DNA of 64,000 bases from Mauremys mutica. Its lineage: Eukaryota > Chordata > Testudines > Geoemydidae. How positions within the stretch are numbered: position 1 is the first letter of the stretch; each line of letters begins with the position of its first letter. Below are positions 1 to 13,150 of this stretch, one piece after another. A program made the translations under genes and the position numbers. The notes beneath the pieces are model-generated. The model was not told the DNA's origin, did no database searches, and saw only the letters and a program-made list of their open reading frames with translations. The stretch lies in NCBI RefSeq assembly GCF_020497125.1, contig NC_059076.1, positions 13,507,951-13,571,950 of the forward strand, read 5' to 3'.

Positions 1-1059
1 ACCTGTACAGCCCTCTGGGACGTGTTACTATCCAACTGCTATAAAACGTTATTATCACGAGCGCAGCAGTGACAGCTGGTAACTGGTCTGTCCTCAGAAA
101 ATGATTTATAATTTAATTAAATAACTCCACTTATAAATAAGCCTTTCCTAGAGTACTGTACACTAATACGGTAATAAGGGGAGCGGCACCAAACCCATTC
201 TAACAATTTCCTTGGCAGTTTTTTTTAAAGAATTCAAGAACCTCCCAGGTTTGCAGCGGGACTTTGAAATTTGGCAGGAGACTGGTCCTGGGGTCAGGGA
301 GGTGCCTTTTTCTGGTCCAGGAAAATATGTTCAGATGTGACCAAGTTATAAAATGTCAAAAATGACCATTTCCCAGCTGTGTTTTGCTTAGCAGAATTTG
401 CTAGAGGCAGGCTGTTAAATCCCTGACCATTCTATCTGGACTGAAGCCTCTAGCTTCAGCATGACACACACACAACCGAGAGTGCAGCCTCTTATTAATG
501 TTCTTTCCCTAGAGGAAAGCACCCTGTGCTAGGAGTAAAGAGGTCATGAGTGCTAAACACACATCTTCTGCTAACAGGTGTTAAATATCTGTGCCTGCCA
601 TAAACCTTATTGCTGAACAAAGTCCCATAGCATACATAGAGGTTACACAAACTGGGACTAGAACCCAGAGCATGACACTGGTGTAACCACTCAGCAACAC
701 TGCCTCAAAGAAAGACGCAGCCAAATGTCTGAGTTGGGCTATGCTGCCTGTAAAATGTTCCTATGCTCATGCACCCTGCTGTTGCAGTGTTATGCATCCT
801 CCCTCCAACCACTAATCCACAGACGATAACAGCACTGCTCCAGTGCTCGGTAATGTGAGCTGCTTAGTAGTGTACATGGTAGAGGTCAGTGCTGCAAGGC
901 TGAAAGCTCAGGGATTTAACCCTGCTGCTGGCAGAAACGGGGAGTGTCACACTTGCACCTAACAGAATTTGTTTTTTCCTTAAGCCATTAGAAGAACATT
1001 AGTAAGGATGCAAAGTCAAGCACTCCGAAGTTAGGCAATGCCACCTTTACAGTTGCCTA
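1..1059. other. Intergenic, possible old SINE at 646-712
   Basis: No gene is recognised here. On the minus strand, about 712-646 holds an A-box-like stretch (CTGAGTGGTTA) followed by a B-box-like GGGTTCTAGTCCC. This could be an old tRNA-derived SINE head. The rest shows no coding or repeat structure I can name. Confidence 0.3.
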
Positions 1060-1480
1060 CATAGGCACCGACTCCGTGGGTGCTCTGGGGCTGAAGCACC
1101 CATGGAAAAAAATTGGTGGGTGCTCAGCACCCACCAGCAGCCAAGCTCTCCTCACCCCCCCTCCTCCTCCCCTGAGTGCACCGCGTCCCCGCTCCTCCGC
1201 CTACCTCCCAGCATGTCCTGCCCAGCTGCTGCCAAACAGCTGTTTGGTAGTGTTAGCAAGCTCCAGTGTGGGGGGGGAGGAACGTGGCGGGGATTTGGGG
1301 AAAGAATTGGAATAGGGGCAGGGAGGGGGCGGAGTTGGGGCAGGGACTTTGGGGAAGGGGTTGGAATGCGGGTGGGAAGGGGCAGGGCAGGGCCTCATGG
1401 AAGGGGTGGAGTGGGGGGCGGCGCCAGGGGCTGAATGGGGGTCGGGCACCCACAGGAAAGAGGGGAAGTTGGCACCTATG
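1060..1480. mobile_element. hAT-like MITE with GC-rich interior
   Basis: The ends are inverted: the left end reads CATAGGCACCGACTCC and the reverse complement of the right end reads CATAGGTGCCAACTTCC. The 8-bp flanks GTTGCCTA (1052-1059) and GTTGCTTG (1481-1488) match at 6 of 8 positions, as expected for an old hAT target-site duplication. The interior is G-rich (GGGGCGGAGTTGGGGC type) and resembles, in the opposite orientation, part of the hAT element in DCTN6 intron 5. The overlapping short ORFs are low-complexity and not genes. Confidence 0.55.
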
Positions 1481-2041
1481 GTTGCTTGTGCAACCTGAAT
1501 TCAGCTCCCTGGTGCATTAGGAAACTGTCTTTAATCACGTGAGCACGAGCTATTCCTTCCAGAGGCCCCGCCTCGTTCAGTGCACGGGATGGCCCTGGCG
1601 CTAGGGCTGCAGCGGGTTATGTACTGAAGGCGGCTGCTGTCTGGGGGCCCTCGCTTGCCTGTCGCAGAACTCGGTGTGCACTGTTGTGTATACTGTTAGC
1701 ACTGGGGTTGGGCGGGTGGAGGCCGGCCCCAAATTAAAGGCCTGTCCTCTCAGCTAAGGGGACAGAACCACTGAGCCCAGGCGACTACTGATTTCTGAGG
1801 ATAACAAAAGAGAGAGGCTCAGGAGTGGGGTCAAAGTTTAATAACAAGGACTCCGGAGAGGTGGCACTGGGCAGCGAGCCCCAGACAGCGCCCGCTGCTC
1901 AGTGGAGGCTGTCCAGAGTAACTTTGCTCAGAGGCGTGACTGTAAGGGACCGGAAATAGGCCCCCGCCTCAGTGGCAGAGCACCCCTGGTCCAGCTTCCT
2001 CCTCCTGCAGTGATGGAGGGCCGTCCTGGCCAGCGCCGGGA
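1481..2041. other. Intergenic, nothing recognised
   Basis: Unique-looking sequence between two MITE-like elements. No coding similarity, RNA gene or named repeat is apparent. Confidence 0.3.
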
Positions 2042-2480
2042 TAGGTTGACCAGATGTCCTAATATAATCAGGACTGTCCTGATATTTAACTCTTTGTCCG
2101 ACGTACGATCGGGACGCCATTTGTCCCACTATTGTAGGGTTGCCAGGCGTCTGGTTGGTGTGGAACTGGCAGGCTCCCTACCCAGCTCCGCACAGCTCCC
2201 CAGAAGTGGCGACATCTCCCTCTGGGTCCTAGGCGCAGGGATGGCCAGGGGGCTCTGCGTGCTGCCCCCGCCACAAGCCCCAGCTCCACAGCCTAGGACC
2301 CAGAGGGAGATGTCGCCACTTCTGGGGAGCCACCTGAGGTAACCACCGCCCGGAGCCTGGAACCGGGGCCGTGTGCCTCCCTCCCCCATGGCTCCAGTGC
2401 GGGCTGTGAGCCTGTGGCTGCCCCCTTCCCCTCCCCCGCATGTGTCCCCATATTTTACTCTTGCGATCTGGTCACCCTAT
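2042..2480. mobile_element. MITE with terminal motif TAGGKTGACCAGA and a 40-bp hairpin
   Basis: The left end reads TAGGTTGACCAGATGTCC and the right end reads GATCTGGTCACCCTA, so the termini are inverted. A much smaller element with the same termini lies at 31905-32014. Inside is a perfect 40-bp inverted repeat (2196-2235 and 2291-2330, 55-bp loop). The superfamily is not assigned, and the exact boundaries are uncertain by a few bases. Confidence 0.55.
2196..2330. repeat. Perfect 40-bp inverted repeat (stem-loop)
   Basis: Positions 2196-2235 are the exact reverse complement of 2291-2330, separated by 55 bases. Pairing fails at the next base on both sides. It lies in the interior of the 2042-2480 MITE. 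Confidence 0.85.
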
Positions 2481-5400
2481 GCCAGGAGGAGGTTGACAGC
2501 CAGTCCTGCAGCTTTGTGGGGCTACGGATGTGGTGCACAAGGATCGGGGGTGCGGGGGAAGTGCAGCCTCGGGAAGAGGTTCTGCAGGAGCTGGAAGAGG
2601 GGCTGCAGCCTGTGCACCAGGGTCTCCCTCTCGCTGCAAAAGGGGCAGGTGTTGGGAGTCCATGAACCACGCCAGATACGTGTCCGTTCTCATGGCTCTG
2701 GGAAGAAGCTGCCAAGGAATATCCCCGGTGGGCCGTGGGACCGGAGCGCAGTACAGACTGGCCCCCTGGGTTCTTTGCCCTCCTCAGGTAGCAGCAGGTC
2801 CCGCCCCCTGGTATCGGGGCAGGACAGACGGGTGAGGAAGTGGATGATGTGAAACTCGAACATGGAAACCCGTTTCCTGGGCACGCTCCGTAGGCAGACC
2901 GGCTGGATACCGTACAGAAGGCTCAGGTGGCGCGTCAGGGCGATGCTCATGGGGCAGGGGCCAGACAACAAGGTCTGGAGGGTTGGAAGGTGTGTAGTGA
3001 ATGAGGCAAGGAGCTGCAGGAAGGGAAAGGACCGTCTCATGGCTAAGGCAGCTGCATGCTGCCCTGGAGAACTGGTTTCTGTCCCTGCCTCTGCCGCAGC
3101 GTTCCTGCGTGATGCTGGGCAAGTCCCTTGCACCAAACACTTCTCAGGTGGTCACGCACCGGGCGTGCCTCATTTTCTGGGTGCCTGATGTGAGACATGC
3201 CAGGGGTACGATTTACAGACGTGCTGAGCACTCAGAGCTGTAACTGAGGTCAGAGGGAGCTCTGGATGCTCACAGTCCCCTCCTCCCCCCTACTTCCCCC
3301 ACAGCCCCCACCCAGTCAGACTGACCCCACAGCCCATCCGCCCCAGAGCCTGCCCCACAGATCCCTGAAGCCAGCCTGAGCCTGCAGCTCCTCCTCTTCT
3401 CGTCAGCCTGACCCCATAGCTCCATGGGGGCAGCCTGGCTACACAGCCACTCTCCTCCCCCACCACCTGACTCCTTTCGTCCCAGCCCCCCCTGCAGCCA
3501 GCGGGCTCGCCCCAGCCCCTCCTGACCCCATCCCCACTGCCCACAGCATCTCCCCACTTGGTATTTATTTCCAACAGGCAGAGGCTCCTCAGTGCCAGGA
3601 AGGGGTGTTAAGCTCCACCTTCCTGGGCCTGGGGGCCCATCATACTCCCTCCCTCTCTCCCTCAACCCCCACCTGTCTTTTCCTTCTTCCGTGTCAGCCC
3701 CGCTCCCCCCACCCCTTGGTTCCCCCCACTCATCTCACAGCCCTTTTGTGACGCTAACTTTGAAGACCCCGCCAGCAGCAAGACACGTGCTGGGATGTTC
3801 ACGCAAACCCCAGCCCCACAGAGACCCGTCCCATCCCCGTCCTTCCCCGTTACTCCTCCAGCAAGGTCTGGAGAGAGGGGAAGTGAAATGCCCCTTTGGG
3901 TGTATGTTTGTATAGGGTTACGATAGCTGGGGTTTGGGGAACCGATGGGGAAAACACACCAGATCCATGACGTGTCTACTTGTCCCAGAGAGACCCAATT
4001 TAGACAAAAGGCACCTCAGACATTTGGGTGGGGGGTGGAAATCTCTTCCTGGCTTGCAGACAACTGTCAGGGTGATATGAAACACACCAGGGCTCTGGCA
4101 GGAGGCTGGGGAAAGTCAAGATTACTAATGGTAGGACAGAAAGTAATAGCAAAAAATAGCTGGCTGGCAGGAAAGCCGGGCTAATGAGAACACTCTAGAT
4201 ACATTCCACTGAAGGGGAACCAAAAAATGTAATCAACGTCAGCACTCCGATTAGTTATAGCCAAACAAGTCAGGCGGTGTCCTGTGCGTATGTGCTGCTG
4301 TAGGGATAGGAGACAGCCCAAGGTTTTCACAGCCCTCTCGCTTCTCCTCGGTGGGAAAAACCAGGAGGTTTCTTGGAAAGAGCCTGAAGCTCCCCTTGCA
4401 GGAGGAATCGCAGGGCCATGTTCACGCTGCCCTGCCTAAGGATTGCAGGACTAACGAGACACTGACTTGCTCTTCCAAGGGCTGGGACTGATCAGCTGTT
4501 AAACCGCCACAGTACTTTGACTCCAGCTGTGCTAATGGTTAGTTCCTGGTTACACACCAGCCATTGGCAGGGCCAGGAAGTTTAGGACAAGTGCATTGCG
4601 GTGAACATGGGTCACGCCGCCTTGTGGTTGGTGCTCACCCATACCACAAGTGCAGCACAACTCTCCAGGCTGACAGGGATAAAAGAGGTTCCATTGTCCT
4701 GTGTAAGCCTCGCTGCTTCAGCATGAATCTTAAACACGCCAGGGTCCCGTCACCACCATGCCCATGGGCTGTGCTTTGACCGGAGATACAAAGGCAAAAC
4801 CCAATGATTTCCATGCCAACGTTATCTGCCCCTTCTGGGAGGTAGTTAATCCCCTAGAACACGAGGCCAGATTCTGCTGCCCTATCCTTCTCCTGCAACG
4901 TAAAGGGGCCAGAACAACTCCTTGGGGAATTTCCCCAGCACTGGGACAGCGTCAGACCAGCACACAGCACCCTACACAGCTACCACAGCTGTTGGGTCAC
5001 TCTGGGTGTGTGCCTGGATATGAGGACAGATGGATCTGGGGTTCCAGAAGCCGATACGCAGCGATGGGGGGCTGCGGTAATGGAGAGCTGGACGGTGCAT
5101 GCTCTGGGCTGTGCCAACCCCTGAAGCAGCCATGACTTTGGGAAGTGCAAAGCTGGCCTAAAGCTGCCTTAGCTCGCCTGTCCGGGGCTGAGCCTTCTGG
5201 CCATGGCGCCTGAGAGGTCAGCAGAGAACCGACAATAAGGGTACAAGCAATATCGGTGCATGCCGAGAACGCCACATGCGTGTGCCCCTCCGCAGAGCCA
5301 TAGCGATGGGAAAGGCCTGGGGTTCCTCCCTCGAGCCTGTCTCCTTGCCAGTGCAGGGGCTAGTGCAGTCCAGCTGGCATGGTTTGCAGTGCCGGGTTAA

Positions 5401-5824
5401 CCCGCTGGGCCTGTCTGATGTCAGAGCACGCCAGCTCTCACTGCACAGTGGTCTCTGCTTACTCCCCGTGGGGCCAGGCACTCCTTACTGCTGGGAGGTG
5501 GGGCCAGAGGTCACGCTGACCATCTTCACCGCAGACCTGGGCAGTGCCGCATTGGAGAGAGAATCTAACCCCATGCCAAGGGGGGCTGAGCATTGGTGGT
5601 TTTGAGGGGGCAGATTTGGAATGTCCCTGAGGTGGTTTTGTGGGTAAAACTCTGAGAGAACAGGGCCCTGGACACGCCCAGCGAGCGTGACCAGGCCGAC
5701 ACGGGCACAGTGGGCTCTAACTCCCCAGCAGAGCGTGCCGGGCGACAGATGCACAGCACCGCTCCTCTCCAGTGGTGAGGGATTTGAGACTAGAAGCCAG
5801 GTTTGCAGGGCAACTGATGCTTCC
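2481..5824. other. Intergenic, nothing recognised
   Basis: No exon, RNA gene or classified transposon is recognised on either strand. There are C-rich stretches around 3270-3560 and 3640-3860. The ORFs here are short, overlap in several frames and have biased low-complexity composition. Confidence 0.3.
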
Positions 5825-5975
5825 ACCCAGCAGCCACGGCAGATCTGTAATCAATGTGCTCTAAAGCCTGGGAGAGGAAGCGCTGCCCACTGAAGACCAG
5901 ATTGGCGGCATCCCCCCATGACTTCCAATTGGCCTAGGAGCACTATCTAGCCATGGAAGCAGTCCCAGGACACTG
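5825..5975. repeat. Diverged LTR-like repeat, copy 1
   Basis: This stretch aligns with 8291-8452 in the same orientation. Shared blocks include GGAAGCGCTGCCCAC, a GGCAGCATCC-type block and AGGAGCACTAT. With a gypsy integrase remnant just before the second copy, the pair may be relics of the two LTRs of one Ty3/gypsy element. The assignment as an LTR is inference. Confidence 0.4.
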
Positions 5976-7789
5976 TCTTTGCAAATCGGCAGTGCTGGGC
6001 CTGGTGCTACACCTCACCCCACTCTGGCGCCCTTCTCTGGCTCTGACCCCTGGTTCGACCCCCAACTCCGGGCTCTGGCTCTGACCTTGGGCCTGATTCC
6101 TGGCTTCCTGCTCCAAACAGATACCAGGCAGCTCTGTGTTCCTGGGGAAGCAGGGCGCAGTATCCAGCCTGTCTGACCCAGCCTCTGCTTGAACCAAAAC
6201 CAATCAGAAGAAAGACTTACAGAAAGCAATGAAATGGGAGACACACCTAAACCCCTCCTGACAAGGGTGACAGGATTAAGGCAACTCCCCAGCCTCATCT
6301 GCATCGGAGACGGGACAAGGAGGCATCTCCATTAGCAGAGATTCCAAGGCAAGAATCGCACTGAACTCTGGGACCAGAACAGCTGGGAAGCACTGCATGA
6401 TGGGGGATCTCTGCCCCAGATGTTAATGAGCCCACGCCTGCCCACCCCCAGCTCAGCAGTTATCAGACCAATTCTAGTAATGAATTCTTGATTGGTATCC
6501 AAAATACTGAAGCTGCCTAATTGCATTGTGAGCTCCCTGGAAGGAACGCCCCGCCCATAGCCAGGAATGATCAGTTCCCATTGTCTAGCCTAAAGAAATC
6601 CCGAGTCATCAGTTTACCCATAAACAAATCTAGTGTTCTCCCTTGACCCATTGTTGTTTCCCTACAAAACCCCCCACCCACGCTCAATAACTGTGCTGAT
6701 GCCTGGATCCAAATGCTGCATCAGTTCCACTGCGACTTCATCTTCTCCTGACTGATCGTACTGGGGGCTCTGCCTGTCTCCAGCCCTCAGGACCCTGAGC
6801 TACCACCATCACCTGGGAACCCCGACCAGTTCAAGCTTCAAGGAGTGGTGAGACCCACCCCCCATTTTCTACCTCAGGTGTAACTTTTTAAACTTGACGT
6901 GTTTGATCAGGTATAGTTTGCTATATCTGAGTGTTGTAATCTTTAATAAGGTAACTGTTACGTTTGTTTAGGCTCTTCTTGTGTGGTTATCACTATTATT
7001 CAATAAATAACTTTTATGGTTAAGCTGGTTGCTTCTCTCCCTCTCTCTGAACTTTACTCTTTTGTGTTTTTGGCTTCCCCCATTTGCTCTGCAGCAACGC
7101 TGCTCTTACCTAAGCTAAAGATCCCTGCTGCGCCCAAAATCCTGTGGGGTTTGCTCATCAAGTGGGTTATTACCAGAACAATTGTAATGTGAAAGTGGGG
7201 TTAGGGACGTGTTGAACCTGTGACATACGACAGTGGCAGCTTGGAAGTGCTGCTCGACCCAGCCTACTGAGTCCAGAGGCATATAAGGGGTCAGCCCGAG
7301 AGTGTTGATTGACCTGGTCCACTCAGACTTGCTCTGTTAATGTGTATGTGTGTGTTCATCTGATTCTGGGGCTGGAGGAACCCAGCCCTGGGGAACCTAG
7401 GTCCTTCAGGATAGCTCCATTGGGAGGGGACTTGCAAAGAAGGGAGAAGTAGAGCTCCATATGAACACATGGGTGACACAAGCAGCACATTGATAGAATT
7501 ACAGAACACCCCCCACCCCAGAAGAGTCACCCTAATAAATGAGCGTACCCCAAAGTAACGGGCAAATCTGGTAACAAAACACTAGGACTAACGCCTGGTC
7601 CTACCCACGAGGCCAGGCCACCCACGTCCCAGTCGTGACCTGTTGCACAGACTACCTCTCTCTGGACGATGCCCCAATAATAGAATGGAGGAGGCGGGCC
7701 TCCTGCTGCCTAGCACACCCCAGAGGTGCCAGGTTGTGTCTTAACTGACCGAGCTGGCTCACTTCCTCCCTTGTGACCACTCGCCTTCA
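5976..7789. other. Unclassified, possibly interior of a decayed retroelement
   Basis: This lies between the LTR-like copy at 5825-5975 and the integrase remnant at about 7790. I see no gag, protease or RT motifs. An AATAAATAA stretch lies near 7000. 6550-7260 could be a separate LTR or older insertion, but I cannot support that. Confidence 0.25.
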
Positions 7790-8160
7790 GCTCAGATGAC
7801 TGCTCAGCTCCTAATGGTGCACGTCATTCACCTCCATGGACTTCCTGGCCGCCCACATCACTTCAGACTGATGACCACTGTTCATCCTGAGCTTATGGTG
7901 CAAGACCCTCCGGTTACTAGATGTCCATGCCTATGCCTCCTCGGCATATCACCCCCAGATGGATGGCCAGAGGAGGTGACTCAAGTATCAGAGCACTAGC
8001 TATGATGTTTCATTAACTATCACCGAGATGACTGACCCACCCTCCTGCCCTACTTTGAATCTGTGTACAATAACACCAACCCTGCCTCTACTGGGCAGAG
8101 CCCCCTTTTTTTGCCAAGTACAGGTTCTACCCTCAGTTTCACCCCTAATAATGTCCATGC
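7790..8160 (+). pseudogene. Ty3/gypsy integrase fragment, frameshifted
   Basis: Conceptual translation in shifting plus frames resembles the core and C-terminal part of gypsy (chromovirus/Sushi-type) integrases. A VIHLHGLPGRP-like block corresponds to the family's 'RLHGLPD' region, then a YHPQMDGQ-like block, then FINYH, then a YNNT...STGQSPFF block typical of integrase followed by its GPY-side region. Stops and frameshifts interrupt every stretch, so it cannot encode a working enzyme. Integrase inserts retroelement cDNA into the host genome. The motifs are recognised by eye; no alignment was run. Confidence 0.6.
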
Positions 8161-8290
8161 CCCAAACTGGTAGAGTGTTTTCACAGGAACCATCTGACCA
8201 ACACTGGCCCAATGATGTTCAAGGAGTGGGTGCGTGTGAAATGAGGATCATGGGGGCTAGACCCCAGGCAACCACCACTTCCACACCATC

Positions 8291-8452
8291 CTCCAGCAGC
8301 TGTGGCAGTGCTTTGATCAACACACTATAAACCCTGGGAGAATAAACACCACAGGAAGCGCTGCCCACAGAAGACCTAAATGGCAGCATCCCTATGACCC
8401 CTGATTAGTCCAGGAGCACTATTTAAAGGTGGAGGGAGCTCCCGGAAGCTGT
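8291..8452. repeat. Diverged LTR-like repeat, copy 2
   Basis: Partner of the repeat at 5825-5975, about 2.47 kb away in direct orientation and just downstream of the integrase remnant, where a 3' LTR would be expected. Similarity is patchy, which implies an old insertion. Confidence 0.4.
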
Positions 8453-11400
8453 CGGTTTACTGCTTAAAGCAAACATACACTCCTTTGTTCAAGACAGGCC
8501 TGACCAGTTCGATGCTCTGAGAGTTTGGAACATGCACTCCTATCATCGCACAGGGGAATCTTATACCTTCACATACAATGGTGTCACACACATTTTACCA
8601 GGACAATGCTGACCAGCAAATGATGAGTTTTCAAATGATGCCTTACAAGGCGTACCTTGTACAAAGATTATTACAATAGTGTGCAGGGTGTGAACATGGG
8701 GGTATGTTCTGTCACTGTCATCGCCAGCCCTGTAACCCTGCATGCCTTAAAATGCTCTGCTGCTGAAGCTCCTTTGTCTGGATGCTCTGAGCCAGCAGAC
8801 AAGCTTACACTGGGTGTGGGAGATCAGCTGCTCTGGGCCAGCAGCTCTGACTCCAGCAGCCTGCTGGTTACACCACCAGCCTTGGTTACACCTGGCAAGA
8901 TCACTGTGACGAAGTGGGACTGTTCTTAATGTTTCCTCTGAATACTGTGTCGGTGCCTCAGTTTCCCCAATGCATTTCTTAAGTCTCCAGTGTGCATAAA
9001 TTGCCGACACTTTGTATCCTAGCAACAAATGTCTGGGGCCCTTCCTCCATGCAAGGGGATGCTAAAGGTGTCAGTGAACAAAGAGATCAGGTGACCTCCT
9101 GGCTGGGAAAGAGACAAAGGCCAGAAAGGAGAGAGTTCCAGTTGGGAGCTGGCTGGGGACTGGAAGTGAGGGCAGACGTGGGTGTCTCCCTTACTGGGCC
9201 CCAGAATGGACCTGGCTGAGGGGTCCCGTTCTCTGTACCTACAAGCTCTGTTTTAGACCATGTTCCTGTCATCTAATTAACCTCTGTTTTACTGGCTGGC
9301 TAAGAGTCACATCTGACTGCGAAGCAAAGTGGGGGTGCATGCAGGACCCTCTGGCTTCCCCAGGACCCGCCTGGGTGGACTCGCTGTGGGAAGCGCACAG
9401 AGGGGCATATGCTGAATGCTCCAAGGAGAGACCCAGGAAGGTGAAGCCGTGTAAGCTTCTTGCCCTGAAGACAGTCTGCGCCAAGGGAGAGGAGACTCCC
9501 CAAAGTCCTGATTGGCTTGGTGGGGAGCAGTTCCAGAGCATTGCCCGGGGACTCCATGACAATCACCCCAACACCCCCAGTCCTGAATTTTCCCCAAACC
9601 ATGTGCTCTGCAATGTCCAGCCCTTTCCTGGCCCATTCTGAGCAATAATGTTTGTTTGCTCCTCTACTGAGACAAACTGCCCAGCTGATTACTCTAACTG
9701 GCATTAACGATCACTTCCATTCCAGAGCAGCAGTGGGCTGGTTCACATCAAAAGTAGAAGTAGTTTATTAACAAGAGGAGATAGGATTTTAAGTGAGCCC
9801 AAGCATGAAGGACAGAGTTAGAAGTTGCTGCAAGCAACTCAAAAGCGAACAACGCTTTCTAAAGGTTAAGACTGAACAACAGTCTTAGTTCAAGGTAAGA
9901 TTTTTATCACACTTACCTTCCAGCAAAATGGCTGACCACTCCCTTGGTCAGGATCCCCTCCAAAGTGCTCGGTTCCTTTGTTTTCTTAGCCCCCAACTAG
10001 GGTTCTCTGCCCCTCTCCTTTAGAGTCCAGTGACCCTCTGAAATGAATTCCGCTGAAGGATACCCCTCGCCAATGTAAAGTTCATTCAAACTGCGAGGAA
10101 AAAGCCATGGAGTCTAGTGGTGAAGGAGGCTCCATGCTGGTTTCCTCCCACACTGGTGTTTGCTAAAATGCAAATTGATCTGTTCCTGCAGACTCCTCTC
10201 CCTGCTGTGATGCTCAGTCGTTATCTCCTCCTCTTAGCTTGATGGTTGTGTTTACCTTTTATATAAATTGCATTTCCATGGCCTCTTAATGTACCTTGGA
10301 AGTACTTTCAAGGTGGCAGAACCACACTCCTTTGTCTAGGTGGGGTAACGTCTGCCCTACCTAGCAGACACACTTTAAGAATGTAATTCCCAATAGGTTT
10401 GTAATTTGTCCTCTGTCCCCACACCACACAATAATACTAATGATCTGTATGTTATTAGCTTTCCATTTATAGTTTACCCAGCACCTTCTAGGTACAGGTT
10501 ATGGCATTAGTGAGTTGGGGTTCACTGACCTGTAGCTAGGACTCGCTACCAGATAGCACCTTGTCCTCTTGCACTGAGGTGACAGAGTGGTTGGTGTGTG
10601 GCCCATCCCCTGTGGGTCTCCTCCCTCCCCAACAAGCAGGTCACTCAGTGGTTTTTGCAGCTCAGCTTTGTTGTTTGGAACATAGGAAGTGCAGTGATGC
10701 CCCCTGCAGAGGCCTGTAGATGTGGGGTGGGGCAGGGCATCCCAGAGACAGCAGCCCAGTGGGGTGCCCAGCTGTATATCCCACTCTGCCTGACCCAGAA
10801 CCCCAGGCCAGAGTGAGAGGGGAGGGATGGGACTCAGCAAGGCCAGGGTTAGTTGGTGGGTATGTGGCCTGGGGGCACTGAGAAGCGCCCAACCCTGGCA
10901 GAGGGAGTGGGGTGTTCTGGAGGAAAATGAGCTCTCTGGGAGAATGCAGGAAGTAGGTACCACAAGGGCCGGCCGGCCAGGTGGGTGCTGGGAGCTGACA
11001 GGACGAAGGCACACTGGCTGCGGGAAGCTGGAGGCATAGGAAAGGGCAGGCCGGAGCTCTCCACAGGAGCCATGTAGGCAGGAGGTGCCTGCAGGACCTG
11101 AGAGCCAGTGCAGAATACGGTGGTGGGTTGGTGAGCAAAAGGCCACGGTGAGGGGAGGTTGGTTGCCCAGCACTGTGCCTTATGGGAGGCTGCGAGGGTT
11201 GGGTGCAGTGCAGGTACTGACCTTGGAAGCTCTAACTGGCTTCGGACCTGGCTCTCCCCTCCCCGTGCCTGGCTGGGCCCCACAATGTAACGAAGGTGCC
11301 ACACCTGTCATTGCCTCACCCTGCTCTGTACCAGCTCGGCAGGCTGCCGGGCTGTGACAGTTACAGACAAAGGCACTGCCCTCTGAGGAGCGATGCCCAG

Positions 11401-13054
11401 GAAAGGTGGGGGTGAGTGATTTATGCTGCAGGTTACGTGGGGAGTCTAGCACTTGGGGGGGAGGCGGGGACTGTTTTTTGTTGGGTTTTTTTGGACTGGG
11501 ATTTTTAAACACCCGCCAGAGGCCTGGAGTTCAAGAGAAATGCCTCTTGTTTAATAAACCCCAATTAGTCAACGAGGGCCTGGTGAGAAGTTGGACCCCA
11601 ACTGCTGTTGCTCCCTCAGTACAGCTCCAAGGATCGTTCATTCTCATGCCCTGTGCGAGGGGAAGAACTTTGGGCTGGATGTTGTCTAGGAAAGGGAGAC
11701 CACTGACTGAGGTAACGAGACCTGGATCATTGATCTCGAGACAGTCTGCAGGTGAGATGTGAGCAACAGCTCGTGGGAGAACAATACAGATCCTGTACGG
11801 CTGGGTAATAACGTGAGCTCAGTGCAAAAAACCCATAGGCACACGGCATTGCTAGCTCCCGCACCTGGAGCCAACAGCACCCTCACGCCCTGACAATGGG
11901 ACACACTAGCGAGGAGCAGAGGTGGTGGCCTGCCAAGGGAACATGACGGACTGCAGCATTAGGACTATCTCTGGGCTAGGCCAACTCCCCCAAAACCCTG
12001 GCTGCTGGGATCCACTTGCCTGGCACAGCTGGGATATGAGAAAGGGGTTTCTCAGCCCAGCCCTCTGCCCCATGGCAGGCAAGAGTGAATGCTGTTCCGC
12101 TGCTGATTAGCAGAGGAGCAAACTGCTGCTAAGTTGGCCCATCTGAAGTGTCCTGACACTGACTTTGGGTCTTCTCACACTATCTGCCTTCCTCCCCATG
12201 CTTTAATGGCACTTGGGAAGCTTAGCAAGCCCCCCTCAACCATGAGCAGGTTTGCTGGGAGGGGTCCACACTGGAACGTTGTACTGGTATAACAGGGCAG
12301 TTAGGGGTGTGATTATTTACCTATGGAGTTATAGGATTACAGCTCCTAGTATGCTTAACCCATCCCCAAAATGTCATTGTAAGGTGGCACTCACTAAAAC
12401 ATTCAGATTGATAATTTCAGAGCTGATTTAGGGTCTCAGACCCACAAATCCCATTAGAATTAACGTCCAGCTCCCCTAGGCAGCTCTCACCCTCTCTAAT
12501 ATTTGTATTACAGACAACTTGTCACCAAGAAAATGAATTCTGGGTTGAAGGATTGGTAAATGGCCACAGGTCTCAGCTAAGGTTCTGTTCCAGGCTTTGG
12601 GCACTTTTCAATATTCACTCCTGAGATCCTTCCTCTGAAGCCTCCATTGTTCTACAACTCCCTGTGAGTGCTGACAGGGTTCAGTACACACACAGGACAG
12701 GGCTCCTTTTGTTTTAGAAACAGTGGCGGAACAACTCATTGATTATCGAACACACCATTGCCTGAACTAACTTCGTTCCAGTGTTCTAACACACCGGTTA
12801 ACACAGAGGTATTAAATCATCAATCAGAAAGGATTTGTGATGGGGTTTTGGTTCAGAAAGACTGAAAATTGAATGATGTTTTTGAAATTTCTGAAATCTA
12901 TTTAAAACAAACAGCAGAAACCTTTCACCAGCCATTCCTTTCCCCCTCCAGAATAGGAGACGTCCTCGAAGCTCTGCCAGGCCATAAGAGTCAGAGCAGC
13001 ATCACAGTAAATAAATGGAGGAGCTGCCTCAAACACTATACCTGCCTCTGGAAA
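8453..13054. other. Intergenic, no gene recognised
   Basis: This lies 3' of DCTN6. About 9660-10480 has the feel of a retroelement LTR or interior, but I cannot classify it. The minus-strand ORF at 10499-11173 (224 codons) is Pro/Ser/His-rich, has overlapping open frames, no domain and no splice context, so I do not call it a gene. Confidence 0.3.
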
Positions 13055-13150
13055 TTTCCACCACGTGCGTCTGACGAAGTGGGTACTCACCCACGAAAGC
13101 TTATGCTCCAATACATCTGTTAGTCTATAAGGTGCCACAGGACTCTGTCA
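13055..13150 (+). repeat. Unassigned interspersed repeat, copy 1
   Basis: The core GTGCCACAGGACTCT, preceded by CACCCACGAAAGC and GTTAGTCTATAAG, recurs at 14085-14203 with few differences. This module is very common in turtle sequence as far as I recall, but I do not assign a family. Confidence 0.6.

Noticed and set aside
10499..11173. Minus-strand 224-codon ORF
   Set aside because: Low-complexity Pro/Ser/His composition, other frames also open over the same stretch, no recognisable domain, no conserved neighbours.
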